This document shows, piece after piece, positions 10,435-20,228 of a stretch of DNA of 64,000 nucleotides (positions are counted from its first letter, which is position 1; every line of letters starts with the position of its first letter). Source of the DNA: Lachnospiraceae bacterium (GTDB taxonomy: Bacteria > Bacillota_A > Clostridia > Lachnospirales > Lachnospiraceae); contig JAFQCI010000062.1 in assembly GCA_017416505.1 (NCBI GenBank), positions 62,001-126,000 on the forward strand, written 5' to 3'. The position numbers and the translations under genes are program-made. The notes under the pieces are model-generated. The model made no database searches, had not been told where the DNA came from, and saw only the letters and a list, made by a program, of their open reading frames with translations.

Positions 10435-11301
10435 TTAGTTTATTGCATCTGCACCAGCAATAATTTCTGTAAGTTCCTGGGTAATAGAAGTCTGTCTTGC
10501 ACGATTGTACATAAGAGAAAGTCCTGCAATCATTTCCTCCGCATTGCTGGTAGCCGAATCCATTGCCTGCATTCTGGCACCGTTTTCACTGGCAACTGCT
10601 TCTGAAAATGCTCCATAAATCAAACTGGAAACATACTTAGGAATCAATTGTTCCAAAGCCTCTTCCGGTTCCGGTTCATAATTCATAAGTGTATTGGAAT
10701 CCTTCTCTTCCCCTTCTGTCTTTACCGAATCCTGGTCCATTGGTAAAAGTTTTATCAAGGTAGGAATGTGACTTACAGTATTTTTAAAACTGGTATATGC
10801 TAAATAAATCTCTCCGATTTCTCCATCACGGTAAGATTTTAATAACGCCTGAGTAATATCTACGGCATCTTTATACAAAGGCTGATTGATTACTTCTGAA
10901 TAATCTGCTTTGATTTCATAACCCTTTCTTAAGAAAATTTCTCTGCCTTTAGAACCGATGTTGTAAATTACTACATCTTCCTTTGGTAAATTTTCATCTC
11001 CGGTTACTAATTTCACAAGATTGGTATTGTATCCGCCTGCCAATCCACGATTCGCACTAATGGCAATAACCGCCTTTTTATTACTATCATTCTTTACAAG
11101 ATATGGATGCTGGATAGCACCTGACTTTGAAAGAATAGAACCGATGGTCTGATACATGGTTTGAAAGTACGGTTTTGACTCTTCTGCTTTGGCTTTCGCC
11201 TTTTGCAACTTAACCGTAGAAACAAGTTTCATCGCTTTCGTAATCTGCTGGGTACTTTGAATACTTGACTTACGGCGTTTTATATCTCTCATAGATGCCA
11301 C
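10435..11301 (-). CDS. atpG: F1Fo ATP synthase gamma subunit
   Basis: 288 residues. Rotating central-stalk subunit. The N-terminal coiled-coil helix MRDIKRRKSSIQSTQQITKA and the C-terminal helix (RARQTSITQELTEIIAGADA) are both present; together they form the shaft inside the alpha3-beta3 ring. AISANRGLAGGYNTN is the conserved Rossmann-like part. Its start lies 17 bases after the atpA stop. Confidence 0.97.
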   Translation of the reverse strand: MASMRDIKRRKSSIQSTQQITKAMKLVSTVKLQKAKAKAEESKPYFQTMYQTIGSILSKSGAIQHPYLVKNDSNKKAVIAISANRGLAGGYNTNLVKLVTGDENLPKEDVVIYNIGSKGREIFLRKGYEIKADYSEVINQPLYKDAVDITQALLKSYRDGEIGEIYLAYTSFKNTVSHIPTLIKLLPMDQDSVKTEGEEKDSNTLMNYEPEPEEALEQLIPKYVSSLIYGAFSEAVASENGARMQAMDSATSNAEEMIAGLSLMYNRARQTSITQELTEIIAGADAIN

Positions 11302-11318
11302 AAAAAATCACCACCAGT

Positions 11319-12899
<1,581 letters not shown>

Positions 12900-12950
12900 T
12901 TACTGCCATAAGACTTCACTTTTAACCTGACTGTTCTATCATTAGCCTTT

Positions 12951-13484
12951 CTATATCAGACTCTTGGTCATGTTTGCAAGTTTCGTCTTAATACTGCTAT
13001 CTACTACCCTGTCATTGATTCTTAGTACCAGTCCGCCGATAAGACTTTCATCCACCTCGTACTTTACTTCCAAAGAAACATAACTGGTTAGTTCAAGCAC
13101 CCTTGCTTCGATTTGTTCTTTTTGAACCGCTGACAATGTCACTGCTGAAGTAACATACAATTCACCGATTTTCTTATACTCTCTGGCACAATGCATGAAA
13201 TAATCAAAGATTTCCAAAATTCCGCTTTGACGGTCCTTATTTAACAAAATTGCTAAAAATCCTGACATCTCCTCTGAAACCTGTCCTTTAAAAACAGTTT
13301 CCAGTAAAGTAATTTTCTCATCCTTTGGGATTTTCGGATGATTTAAAACCTTCATCAAATCTTCGTTTTCTTCCAGACACTGCTTGATAAAAACTACTTC
13401 CTGCATCATTTGCTCTAGGTTATTTTGTTCCACGGCTAATTCAAATAATGCATTACCATATGTTTGACTTATTTGCTTAGCCAT
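12951..13484 (-). CDS. atpH: F1Fo ATP synthase delta subunit
   Basis: 177 residues. N-terminal helical bundle (AKQISQTYGNALFELAVEQN) that binds the top of F1, and a C-terminal region (YEVDESLIGGLVLRINDRVVDSS, in two halves VDESLIGG and RINDRVVD) contacting subunit b. It starts 16 bases inside the end of atpF, so translation is probably coupled. Confidence 0.95.
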   Translation of the reverse strand: MAKQISQTYGNALFELAVEQNNLEQMMQEVVFIKQCLEENEDLMKVLNHPKIPKDEKITLLETVFKGQVSEEMSGFLAILLNKDRQSGILEIFDYFMHCAREYKKIGELYVTSAVTLSAVQKEQIEARVLELTSYVSLEVKYEVDESLIGGLVLRINDRVVDSSIKTKLANMTKSLI

Positions 13485-14032
13485 GTATCATCACCCATCT
13501 CTTTTAATGTATCCTGAATCAATGCATTCTGCATAGACTCATCCATCTGCATCTTTACCATCTTACCAGCCATCACTGCTGCCACTTTCACGATTTCCAC
13601 TTTGATTTCATCCTGAAGTTTATTCTTTTCAAGTTCAATCTCATTATTGGCTCTCGCTAGAATTCTGGCAGCCTCTTCTTTGGCCTCTTCTACAATATCA
13701 TTCTCCCGTTTTAATGCCTTTTTCCGTGCATTGGAAAGAATTTCTTCTGCCTCTTTGTCTACCTCTTTTATCTTGGCATCATAAGTTTCTTTTAACTTTA
13801 GTGCTTCTTCTTTATTGGCAGCGGCAGTCTCAAGGTCGTTTTGCACCTTTTCCTTACGGTTATTCAGCATCTTCTTAACAGGTTCAAATAAAATATAAGA
13901 TAAGAATGCGAATAAGATTAATATGGCAATGCCCTGAAAGCAAACATCCACTAAAAGCTGCTTATCCAGTCCGAAAATTCTTCCGGTGGCAAGCAACGAA
14001 AATGTGTTACCATACTGAACTAAATTGGTCAC
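13469..14032 (-). CDS. atpF: F1Fo ATP synthase subunit b
   Basis: 187 residues. One membrane helix at about 30-48 (GIAILILFAFLSYILFEP) and a long charged coiled coil, the peripheral stalk. Overlaps atpH by 16 bases. The ribosome site GGGAGGCGTAAAGCG lies before the ATG. The periplasmic N-terminal stretch of about 28 residues is rather long, but within the clostridial range. Confidence 0.95.
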   Translation of the reverse strand: MTNLVQYGNTFSLLATGRIFGLDKQLLVDVCFQGIAILILFAFLSYILFEPVKKMLNNRKEKVQNDLETAAANKEEALKLKETYDAKIKEVDKEAEEILSNARKKALKRENDIVEEAKEEAARILARANNEIELEKNKLQDEIKVEIVKVAAVMAGKMVKMQMDESMQNALIQDTLKEMGDDTWLSK

Positions 14033-14074
14033 GCTTTACGCCTCCCTTCCTTTTTCTTCCTCGCTCCTTAAGAA

Positions 14075-14383
<309 letters not shown>

Positions 14384-14428
14384 TCAATGTTCTTAAATCC
14401 CCGAAACTATGTTTCGGACAACTACAAG

Positions 14429-15187
14429 TTACTCTGTTTCGGCTTTTTGTGAAATAAATACCATCGTCAGCATAGAGAATACATATGCCTGGATAGCACC
14501 TGAGAACAAGTCGAAATAACCATGTAAGAATGCTGGTATCCCAAGCTTTACTAACCATGGAAGCAATCCATAATATAAAGCCAGTAAAACGGTACCAGCC
14601 ATAACATTACCAAACAGACGCAACGACAATGACAATGGTGTTGCAAATTCACCGATTAAATTAATCGGGAATAAGAATGGCAATGGTTTAAACAAATCCG
14701 TAACAACTCCAAACTTATTATTCTTGACATTACAGTATTGAATTAATACAAAAGAAATCAATGCCAAAGAAAGGGTTGTACCATAATCTGCTGTTGGTGG
14801 TCTTAGTCCGAATAAGCCGGAAATGTTAGATAAAAATATAAAAATAAACAAGGCTCCAATATAGTTTACATATTTTGAACCCATTTTTCCCATAGTGGAA
14901 TGTACAAAATTATCCAATGTTTCTACCACAAATTCCAGGAAATTCTGAAAGCCATCCGGAATTTCTTTTGCTTTGTTTAACTTGATTCTGGCAACAATTG
15001 CAAAAATCATAATCGTCAGCACAACAAGAAAGGTGCATACATGGGTAGTTGTTAAATAAACACCATCCCCTAAAAAGGTGAGGGGCATCAACTCATGTAT
15101 GAAAAAATCCACACCTTCTTGCTCTTCCGCCAAAAGCATTCCGCCTCCAGCCAGATTCCCTAAAAAGCCGGCTAAATCTGTTCCCAT
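14429..15187 (-). CDS. atpB: F1Fo ATP synthase subunit a
   Basis: 252 residues from the ATG at 15187. An in-frame ATG at 15205 overlaps the ribosome site AAGGAGG, which lies 7 bases before the chosen codon, so the shorter form is preferred. Six or so membrane helices. LSLRLFGNVMAG near residue 188 contains the essential stator arginine facing the c ring. Just upstream lies a 176-base structured repeat, unusual within an atp operon. Confidence 0.96.
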   Translation of the reverse strand: MGTDLAGFLGNLAGGGMLLAEEQEGVDFFIHELMPLTFLGDGVYLTTTHVCTFLVVLTIMIFAIVARIKLNKAKEIPDGFQNFLEFVVETLDNFVHSTMGKMGSKYVNYIGALFIFIFLSNISGLFGLRPPTADYGTTLSLALISFVLIQYCNVKNNKFGVVTDLFKPLPFLFPINLIGEFATPLSLSLRLFGNVMAGTVLLALYYGLLPWLVKLGIPAFLHGYFDLFSGAIQAYVFSMLTMVFISQKAETE

Positions 15188-15215
15188 ACGTCTAACCTCC
15201 TTCATTTATTTTGTT

Positions 15216-15391
15216 GATACCAGGGTCAAAAGGACATACTTTTCATGCTTGCATGAAAAAGTATGGCTTTGGGACCCGCAAAACATGAGAAAGCAGCCCG
15301 AACAGGGCGGATTTCGAATGTTTTTAGAATTGCGTGAGCACACAGTGCGTAGCAATTCGTAGGTATCAGGGGTCAAAATACCTTTTGACCC
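15216..15391 (+). repeat. 176-bp structured dispersed repeat, copy 1, inside the atp operon
   Basis: Begins GATACCAGGGTCAAAAGG and ends CCTTTTGACCC. Contains the hairpins CATACTTTTCATG...CATGAAAAAGTATG and GGGTCAAAA-TACC-TTTTGACCC, plus GAGCACA.AGTGCG and GGTATCA, which is complementary to the TGATACC start. Nearly identical to 42141..42319 in the same orientation, and related to a decayed copy at 19121..19202. It separates atpI-like and atpB and is antisense to the operon. The open frames inside it are incidental. Confidence 0.9.
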
Positions 15392-15409
15392 AATAGCATT
15401 TTGTTGTAA

Positions 15410-15829
15410 CTATTCTGAGTCAGGCTCCGAACCGTCACATATGAAATATCTGAATACAACGGGTGATAAAAGTGCTGCCACTTTCAAGGCAAATAAGCCA
15501 AAAAACACACCGATGCAACTGATGACATTAATATTTATGGCTGCTGCCATAACCAAAAACCAAAAAAGAGAACGTAAAAAACTTCTGCCTCGAATATATT
15601 TTTCCGCCTGTTCTTCGCTCATCTCTACTGCTCTTTCGCAGTCCCTTTGCATCATCCAGGTAATCCCGAACTGCAAAAAGATTCCAAGCCACAATCCTAT
15701 GCTAAAAGCCAGTTTTTCCTGTACTAAAATTACTCCTACTACCTCAGCCAGGATTCCAAAAAGAACCATTCCAAGCCATAAACTTAATACAGTTCTATCT
15801 ATCTTTATTTTGCTCAAAACTTTCTTCAC
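15410..15829 (-). CDS. atpI: AtpI-like ATP synthase accessory protein
   Basis: 139 residues with four hydrophobic segments in two pairs (about 15-32, 40-58, 85-103, 108-127), as in the AtpI / ATP synthase subunit I family. AtpI assists c-ring assembly and possibly Mg2+/Ca2+ supply in Bacillus. It overlaps the end of the AtpZ-like gene by 35 bases and is followed by 222 bases, including the repeat, before atpB. The family call rests on topology and position more than on motifs. Confidence 0.75.
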   Translation of the reverse strand: MKKVLSKIKIDRTVLSLWLGMVLFGILAEVVGVILVQEKLAFSIGLWLGIFLQFGITWMMQRDCERAVEMSEEQAEKYIRGRSFLRSLFWFLVMAAAININVISCIGVFFGLFALKVAALLSPVVFRYFICDGSEPDSE

Positions 15830-16085
15830 TTTGAATCATTTCCTCACCGGCTTCTGAGTCAGGCTTACTTTCCTGCCCAATGGAGCCATCTATCTTCTTT
15901 ATTACATTATATGCACTACGATATCCCGATGCGACTCCTAAAAATAAAAACCAGATTAAAAAATTGGTTCCAAACTTATGGTCTACCCATATTCCAAGGG
16001 CAAGACACATTCCAACAGCAGTCAGCATCGAAATTCCAATCTGGGATATGAGGGTAATATTCTTTAAAAAATGAGCCTGCTTCAT
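15795..16085 (-). CDS. atpZ: AtpZ-like small membrane protein
   Basis: 96 residues. Two membrane helices (about 10-30 and 40-58) with GIWVDHKFGTNFLIWFLFLG and GYRSAYNVIK, characteristic of the AtpZ/AtpI protein pfam09527 found first in many atp operons. AtpZ and AtpI together form a putative Ca2+/Mg2+ channel assisting ATP synthase. First gene of the operon, 29 bases downstream of its -10 box. Ribosome site AGAAGGA. Confidence 0.85.
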   Translation of the reverse strand: MKQAHFLKNITLISQIGISMLTAVGMCLALGIWVDHKFGTNFLIWFLFLGVASGYRSAYNVIKKIDGSIGQESKPDSEAGEEMIQSEESFEQNKDR

Positions 16086-16114
16086 TCCTTCTCATCCTTT
16101 CCAATATCCCTTCT

Positions 16115-16143
16115 ATTATACCACAAAATCAAAATTAAGTCCA
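16115..16143 (-). promoter_or_regulatory. Predicted promoter of the atp operon
   Basis: On the minus strand TGGACT (16143-16138), a 17-base spacer and a perfect TATAAT (16120-16115), shortly before the AtpZ-like start at 16085. It lies after the rpiB stop, so the atp genes can be transcribed independently of rpiB. Confidence 0.65.
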
Positions 16144-16165
16144 TTCACAAAAAATGTTATCCTGC

Positions 16166-16597
16166 CTAATTTTCTTCTATTGCTGCAATTCTTCTGACAT
16201 GACGTTCGTCATTGGAAAATGGTGTATCCAAAAAAGTATCCACTATTTTCAACGCATGGCCTACACCGATTACTCTTGCTCCCATAGCAAGAATATTGGC
16301 ATTATTATGCTCTCTGGTAGCCTCAGCACTAAAACAATCGTGGCAAAGTGCCGCTCTTACACCTTTAATTTTATTGGCTGCAATGCTGATTCCAATACCG
16401 GTACCACAAATCAAAATACCAAGTTCACATTCCTTACCGGCTACTGCCTTTCCTACTGCATGGGCAAATTCCGGATAATCACAGGATGCTTCGCTATAAC
16501 ATCCATAGTCCTTATATTCTATCCCTCTTTCTTCTAAATGTTTCATAACTTCCTGTTTCAAGGCATATCCGCCGTGGTCACTTCCTAATGCTATCAT
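16166..16597 (-). CDS. rpiB: Ribose-5-phosphate isomerase B
   Basis: 143 residues from the ATG at 16597 (MIALGSDHGG); the frame extends 21 codons further but that overlaps the previous gene and lacks family character. Interconverts ribose-5-phosphate and ribulose-5-phosphate. ALGSDHGGYALK, GILICGTGIGISIAANK (two adjacent motifs; Cys base) and REHNNANILAMGAR are the RpiB/LacAB signatures. Its start overlaps the upstream stop as ATGA, with ribosome site AAAGGTGG. The neighbourhood matches Bacillus ywlC-ywlE-ywlF(rpiB) upstream of atp. Confidence 0.95.
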   Translation of the reverse strand: MIALGSDHGGYALKQEVMKHLEERGIEYKDYGCYSEASCDYPEFAHAVGKAVAGKECELGILICGTGIGISIAANKIKGVRAALCHDCFSAEATREHNNANILAMGARVIGVGHALKIVDTFLDTPFSNDERHVRRIAAIEEN

Positions 16598-18126
16598 TCT
16601 TTTCCACCTTTCAATCGTATCATAGTTTTTTCTACTAGTCTTTCTAACTCCCGCAGACAATATTCATAGTCTACGATTTCCTTACCATAAGGGTCTAATA
16701 CTTCGCCTTGTTCATTGGCATATTCTTTTATGGTATAGATTCTTTTTACATTTTCATATTCATCCATGACTTTGTTCTTCTCAGCCTCGGTCATGGTTAA
16801 TATCATACACCCTGTATCAATGTCTTCCTGGGTCAGCTGTTTCGTTACATAATCTTTCACCGGATACCCATGTGCTTCCAAACAAATCTGTGCCTTGGGA
16901 TTCACCGGTTCCTCAAAAAGCACCACCAAACCTCTGGACATCACCTGAACATCTTCTATATTCTGGTCATTTAACAGCTTCGCCATGGCTACCTGAGCCA
17001 TATAACTTCTGGTGGAGTTCGTGGTACAGACAAAAATAATTTTATTTTTCTCTAAGACTTCATCTTTCCCTTTTACTTCCACCACTCGATGTCCTGCAGC
17101 CTTTAAAAGCCGGTTCATAATGGCGTAACCTAACTTTCCGCCTTCAAAACTTTCCGAATAAATAAATTCCATTCCCAAAGAATCAAACTCCCGTAACACC
17201 CGAAACAGATTCGCTGCAACGGTGGAATCGTCTTCTCTGGAACCAATGCTTAACACGGTTCCCTTCCGGTATAACTGTGCACTTTCGTCTGTGGCAATAA
17301 TTCCTACCTTTTTCCCTTGGGACTGCATGACCTCTACAATGGAATTGATTTCTTCTGCCACCATCTCGATGTCGTTTCCCTCTACTATGGTTAATTCACC
17401 CTTTGGTGCGTAGTGCCGGTATTTCATTCCCGGTGCCTTTGGTTTAATATCAAGAGTCAAATCTCCTTGTATGGCAGGGTCTACTTTTACTTCTCCCACT
17501 ACATCTTCCAACATTTCTTTTGTAATAAATCCCGGTCTTAATATTACAGGAACTTCCCCTGTCACATCCAGCACTGTGGACTCAATTCCGATAGAAACAC
17601 TACCTCCATCCAAAATCATGTCAACACGCCCTTTTAAATCCGCAATCACGTGCTCTGCCAGTGTAGGAGATGGCTTTCCGGATAAATTGGCACTAGGGGC
17701 AGCAATAAACCTTCCGGAAGCTTCAATCAGTCTCTGGGCAATGGGATGGCTTGGATATCTTACCGCTACCGTAGACAATCCTCCCGTGGTTTCATCCGGT
17801 ATCCCTTCCTGCTTATCAAAAATCAAAGTAAGGGGACCCGGCCAGAAAACCTCCATCAACTTACAAGCTACTTCTGACACTTCTCTTGCTAAATGGAATA
17901 CATCTTCCTTTCTGGCAATATGAATAATCAAAGGATTATCGCTTGGTCTGCCTTTCGCTTCATATATCTTTGCCGCTGCTTCTTTTTGCAGACCATCCGC
18001 TCCCAATCCATATACCGTTTCCGTAGGGAATGCCACCAGACCACCCCGTTGAATGATTTTAGCTGCCGACTCAATTACGGTTTCGTCTATATTTTGAGAA
18101 TCTACTTTTATCGTTTTTGTATACAT
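16594..18126 (-). CDS. Fusion: Sua5/YwlC threonylcarbamoyl-AMP synthase + low-molecular-weight (YwlE-like) phosphatase
   Basis: 510 residues from the ATG at 18126, which has GAGGT 5 bases upstream (a start 9 codons earlier is possible). Residues 1 to about 340 are Sua5/YwlC: AFPTETVYGLGADG, KGRPSDNPLIIHI, WPGPLTL, APSANLSGKPSPT and the C-terminal Sua5 domain. This enzyme makes threonylcarbamoyl-AMP for tRNA t6A. From about 360 a phosphatase domain starts: IIFVCTTNSTRSYMAQ with the C-x5-R loop at C367-R373 and a late DPYG acid near 478. In Bacillus YwlE, an arginine phosphatase, the loop is CTGNTCR and its Thr is specificity-determining; here Ser occupies that place. The separate Bacillus genes ywlC and ywlE are here one polypeptide. 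Confidence 0.9.
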   Translation of the reverse strand: MYTKTIKVDSQNIDETVIESAAKIIQRGGLVAFPTETVYGLGADGLQKEAAAKIYEAKGRPSDNPLIIHIARKEDVFHLAREVSEVACKLMEVFWPGPLTLIFDKQEGIPDETTGGLSTVAVRYPSHPIAQRLIEASGRFIAAPSANLSGKPSPTLAEHVIADLKGRVDMILDGGSVSIGIESTVLDVTGEVPVILRPGFITKEMLEDVVGEVKVDPAIQGDLTLDIKPKAPGMKYRHYAPKGELTIVEGNDIEMVAEEINSIVEVMQSQGKKVGIIATDESAQLYRKGTVLSIGSREDDSTVAANLFRVLREFDSLGMEFIYSESFEGGKLGYAIMNRLLKAAGHRVVEVKGKDEVLEKNKIIFVCTTNSTRSYMAQVAMAKLLNDQNIEDVQVMSRGLVVLFEEPVNPKAQICLEAHGYPVKDYVTKQLTQEDIDTGCMILTMTEAEKNKVMDEYENVKRIYTIKEYANEQGEVLDPYGKEIVDYEYCLRELERLVEKTMIRLKGGKE

Positions 18127-18367
18127 AAATACCTCATCACTGTTTTCTTCCATATGCTCTCACAAATCAAAAAACACTCGAATTCCGTCCTTTAGGACTA
18201 CCTTCTTATCAGTATAACACTTCTTTCCAAAAATTAAAACACATTTCTTTTTCTTTGCCTACAAAGTCCAACGAAAACCCCGTTTATTTCGGATAAATCT
18301 AACTTCTATTTTTCCCAATTTTGAATATAATAATAAAAACCATTGCTTTTTATTAAGAGGCAATCTT

Positions 18368-19132
18368 ATGAAAGACAAATTCTCCAAATTATTTGAAACG
18401 AAGCTCTTTTCCAAGTTTTCTAATATTCTCTTAAAGCAAAAGAAAAAATATCTAAGCTACTCCTTTCTTTTGTTTTGCATGATTTTATTTCTTGTGGGAA
18501 TATTAAAACAATCTTTTGTTTTTCCTGCCACCAACCAGAACAAAAACAAGCCCATTATTGTCCTGGATGCCGGGCATGGAGGTGCTGACCCTGGAAAAGT
18601 CGGAATAAATGGAGAATTAGAAAAGGATTTAAATTTATCCATCGTACTCATTTTAAAGGAAATTTTAGAGGAAGACTATACTGTCATCCTAACCAGAGAT
18701 AGCGACACTATGCTTTCCGATGAGGGTGCCAGCAACAAAAAAACTTCTGATTTAAAAAACCGGGTAGCATTAATCAATGAGAGTTCCTGTGATATTGCCA
18801 TCCTGATTCACCAAAACAGTTTCCAAAGCGAAAGTGCGAAAGGGGCTCAGGTTTTTTATCACACAGGAAGTGAAGATGGAAAGCTTTTAGCTACCTGTCT
18901 GCAAGAGGAACTCATCGCAGGAAGTGACCCTTCCAATACCCGTACCATAAAAAGCGACCAGACTTATTATATCTTAAAAAATTCCACTCCTACTGTTGTC
19001 ATCGTAGAATGCGGTTTTTTATCCAATCCGGAAGAAGCTTCCAAACTCTGTCTTCTTTCTTATCAGGAAAGTCTGGCCCTTAGTATCAAAAATGGAATTG
19101 ACCGATATTATGAAGAAAAAGAATCCCAATGA
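18368..19132 (+). CDS. N-acetylmuramoyl-L-alanine amidase, CwlD-like
   Basis: 254 residues. A basic N-terminus and one membrane helix (about 30-48), then an Amidase_3 domain. Zn ligands and catalytic residues are visible: H70 in LDAGHGGADPG, E83 in NGELEKD, H148 in ILIHQNSF and E214 in VVIVECGFLSNPEE. It cleaves the bond between MurNAc and the stem peptide outside the membrane. Size and single anchor match CwlD, the sporulation amidase that makes muramic-delta-lactam, but a vegetative amidase is possible. It is divergent from the Sua5 fusion. The last codons overlap a decayed copy of the dispersed repeat. Confidence 0.88.
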   Translation: MKDKFSKLFETKLFSKFSNILLKQKKKYLSYSFLLFCMILFLVGILKQSFVFPATNQNKNKPIIVLDAGHGGADPGKVGINGELEKDLNLSIVLILKEILEEDYTVILTRDSDTMLSDEGASNKKTSDLKNRVALINESSCDIAILIHQNSFQSESAKGAQVFYHTGSEDGKLLATCLQEELIAGSDPSNTRTIKSDQTYYILKNSTPTVVIVECGFLSNPEEASKLCLLSYQESLALSIKNGIDRYYEEKESQ

Positions 19133-19202
19133 TATCTACAAATTGTTCTGCACTTTATGCTCCCACAGTTTTTAAAACATGACCCTGGGACTTTGGTATC
19201 AT
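19121..19202 (-). repeat. Decayed, shortened third copy of the 176-bp dispersed repeat
   Basis: Read on the minus strand, TGATACC, then AGGGTCATG, GTTTT..AAACTG, GGGAGCATAAAGTGCAGA, ACAATTGTAG and ATATCATTGGG follow the order of the intact copies, but the central part is missing. It overlaps the 3' end of the amidase gene. Confidence 0.55.
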
Positions 19203-19208
19203 AAAACA

Positions 19209-19380
19209 GTAAAAGGCAAGATTGCTCCTGCCTTTTACACCGTTTTCATCGTATTTTTTTATGGTAGATAGGATTTTCCTATCTTTAAAAAGAGGTACAG
19301 GCTGCCTTTCGTCTTCGTTTAGGGTATGTGTAAAGCCAAGTACAGACGACAATAGCAACTTAATTTAGGCAGCCTTTTTA
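19209..19380 (+). ncRNA. Series of three hairpins ending in a T-run; possible terminator cluster or small RNA
   Basis: Stem 1 GTAAAAGGCA/TGCCTTTTAC (19209-19238), stem 2 GATAGGA/TCCTATC (19267-19283), and a large stem 3 AGGCTGCCT/AGGCAGCCT (19299-19375) followed by TTTTTA on the plus strand, with TCGTCT/AGACGA nested in it. An open frame on the minus strand (19155..19358) has no protein character. No known RNA family was recognised. Confidence 0.4.
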
Positions 19381-19962
19381 CCATGCCATTTCACTTCCAT
19401 GACAGCCCGCGTTTTTGTATTTAGGGAAAGTTTCATCTTCCCCTGTAAAAGAAAGCTTTCTTTCATAAGGACATGCTGTGATATTAAGGGTAAAACATTT
19501 CCCCCAAATGATATGTAGCTTATTTTACTTTCTTTTTGAAATAAGTGTAAAGAAATACAAAGACGTTTTACATTGTGAATTTATGACGAGATAATTCCCC
19601 TTTTTTTATGTTCACTTTTTATCTTTTTTGATGTTTTTATTAAGGTAATATGGGAAATTCGTCCTTTCCTTATTCATGCCTTGAATGATAAATATGGCTT
19701 ATAAAAATTTATTTCATAATTCTATTTTTCATTCTTATGGCTTGAATCATCCAGGTTAATATGTGAGTTATGATTATGAAATGAGTAAATTCAAAAATTT
19801 GAATTTACCAAGATAAATCTGAAACGTCAGACACAAAACTGTCATAGAATAGTAGTATCATCCCCTTTCATAAGGGAATTATCTCTTATGTTGTATTTTA
19901 CTACAATTTAAATTCATTTTCAAGCACTTTTTTGAATTTTATTGCAAAGTCAGACTTCTTAT
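19381..19962. other. AT-rich non-coding stretch, nothing assigned
   Basis: No open frame with a ribosome site and no tRNA-like or riboswitch-like core recognised. Short inverted repeats occur (for example AAATTCAAAAATTTGAATTT near 19792). This is the middle of a 1.1 kb gap between the amidase and mecA. Confidence 0.5.
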
Positions 19963-19988
19963 GTAACTGTTCACACGTGAACAGTTAC
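19963..19988. repeat. Dispersed palindrome, copy 1
   Basis: GTAACTGTTCAC and its complement separated by AC, a 12-bp perfect stem. Related copies lie at 22054, 22640 and 24812, all in intergenic gaps. Confidence 0.8.
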
Positions 19989-19993
19989 TTATT

Positions 19994-20080
19994 GGTTTTT
20001 GCATGCAAATTTGCTACGCGAAGCAAAAACCAACTCCTGAATCATGCTATTACGTAACCTGACAGCAAGTGTCAGGTTAC
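19994..20080. repeat. Two further hairpins next to the palindrome
   Basis: GGTTTTTGC...GCAAAAACC (19994-20031) and GTAACCTGACA-GCAAG-TGTCAGGTTAC (20054-20080). They form a compact hairpin cluster upstream of mecA. No T-run follows, so simple termination is unlikely. Confidence 0.6.
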
Positions 20081-20228
20081 TGAGTAACAGTAACCTTCTT
20101 ATTCTACTTTTATCTTCCTATTCGTTAGAAAATATGTTAATATGTAAAGGGAAGAACTTGTACGCATTTAAGACAGAACCTTTGTCCTGAATCGTTACCA
20201 AGAATCTTATATAAAAGGAAGTGATTCT

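Noticed and set aside
15078..15362. 94-codon plus-strand frame
   Set aside because: Half antisense to atpB, half inside the dispersed repeat; incidental.
19155..19358. 67-codon minus-strand frame
   Set aside because: Spans the decayed repeat and hairpins; no ribosome site and composition unlike neighbouring genes.
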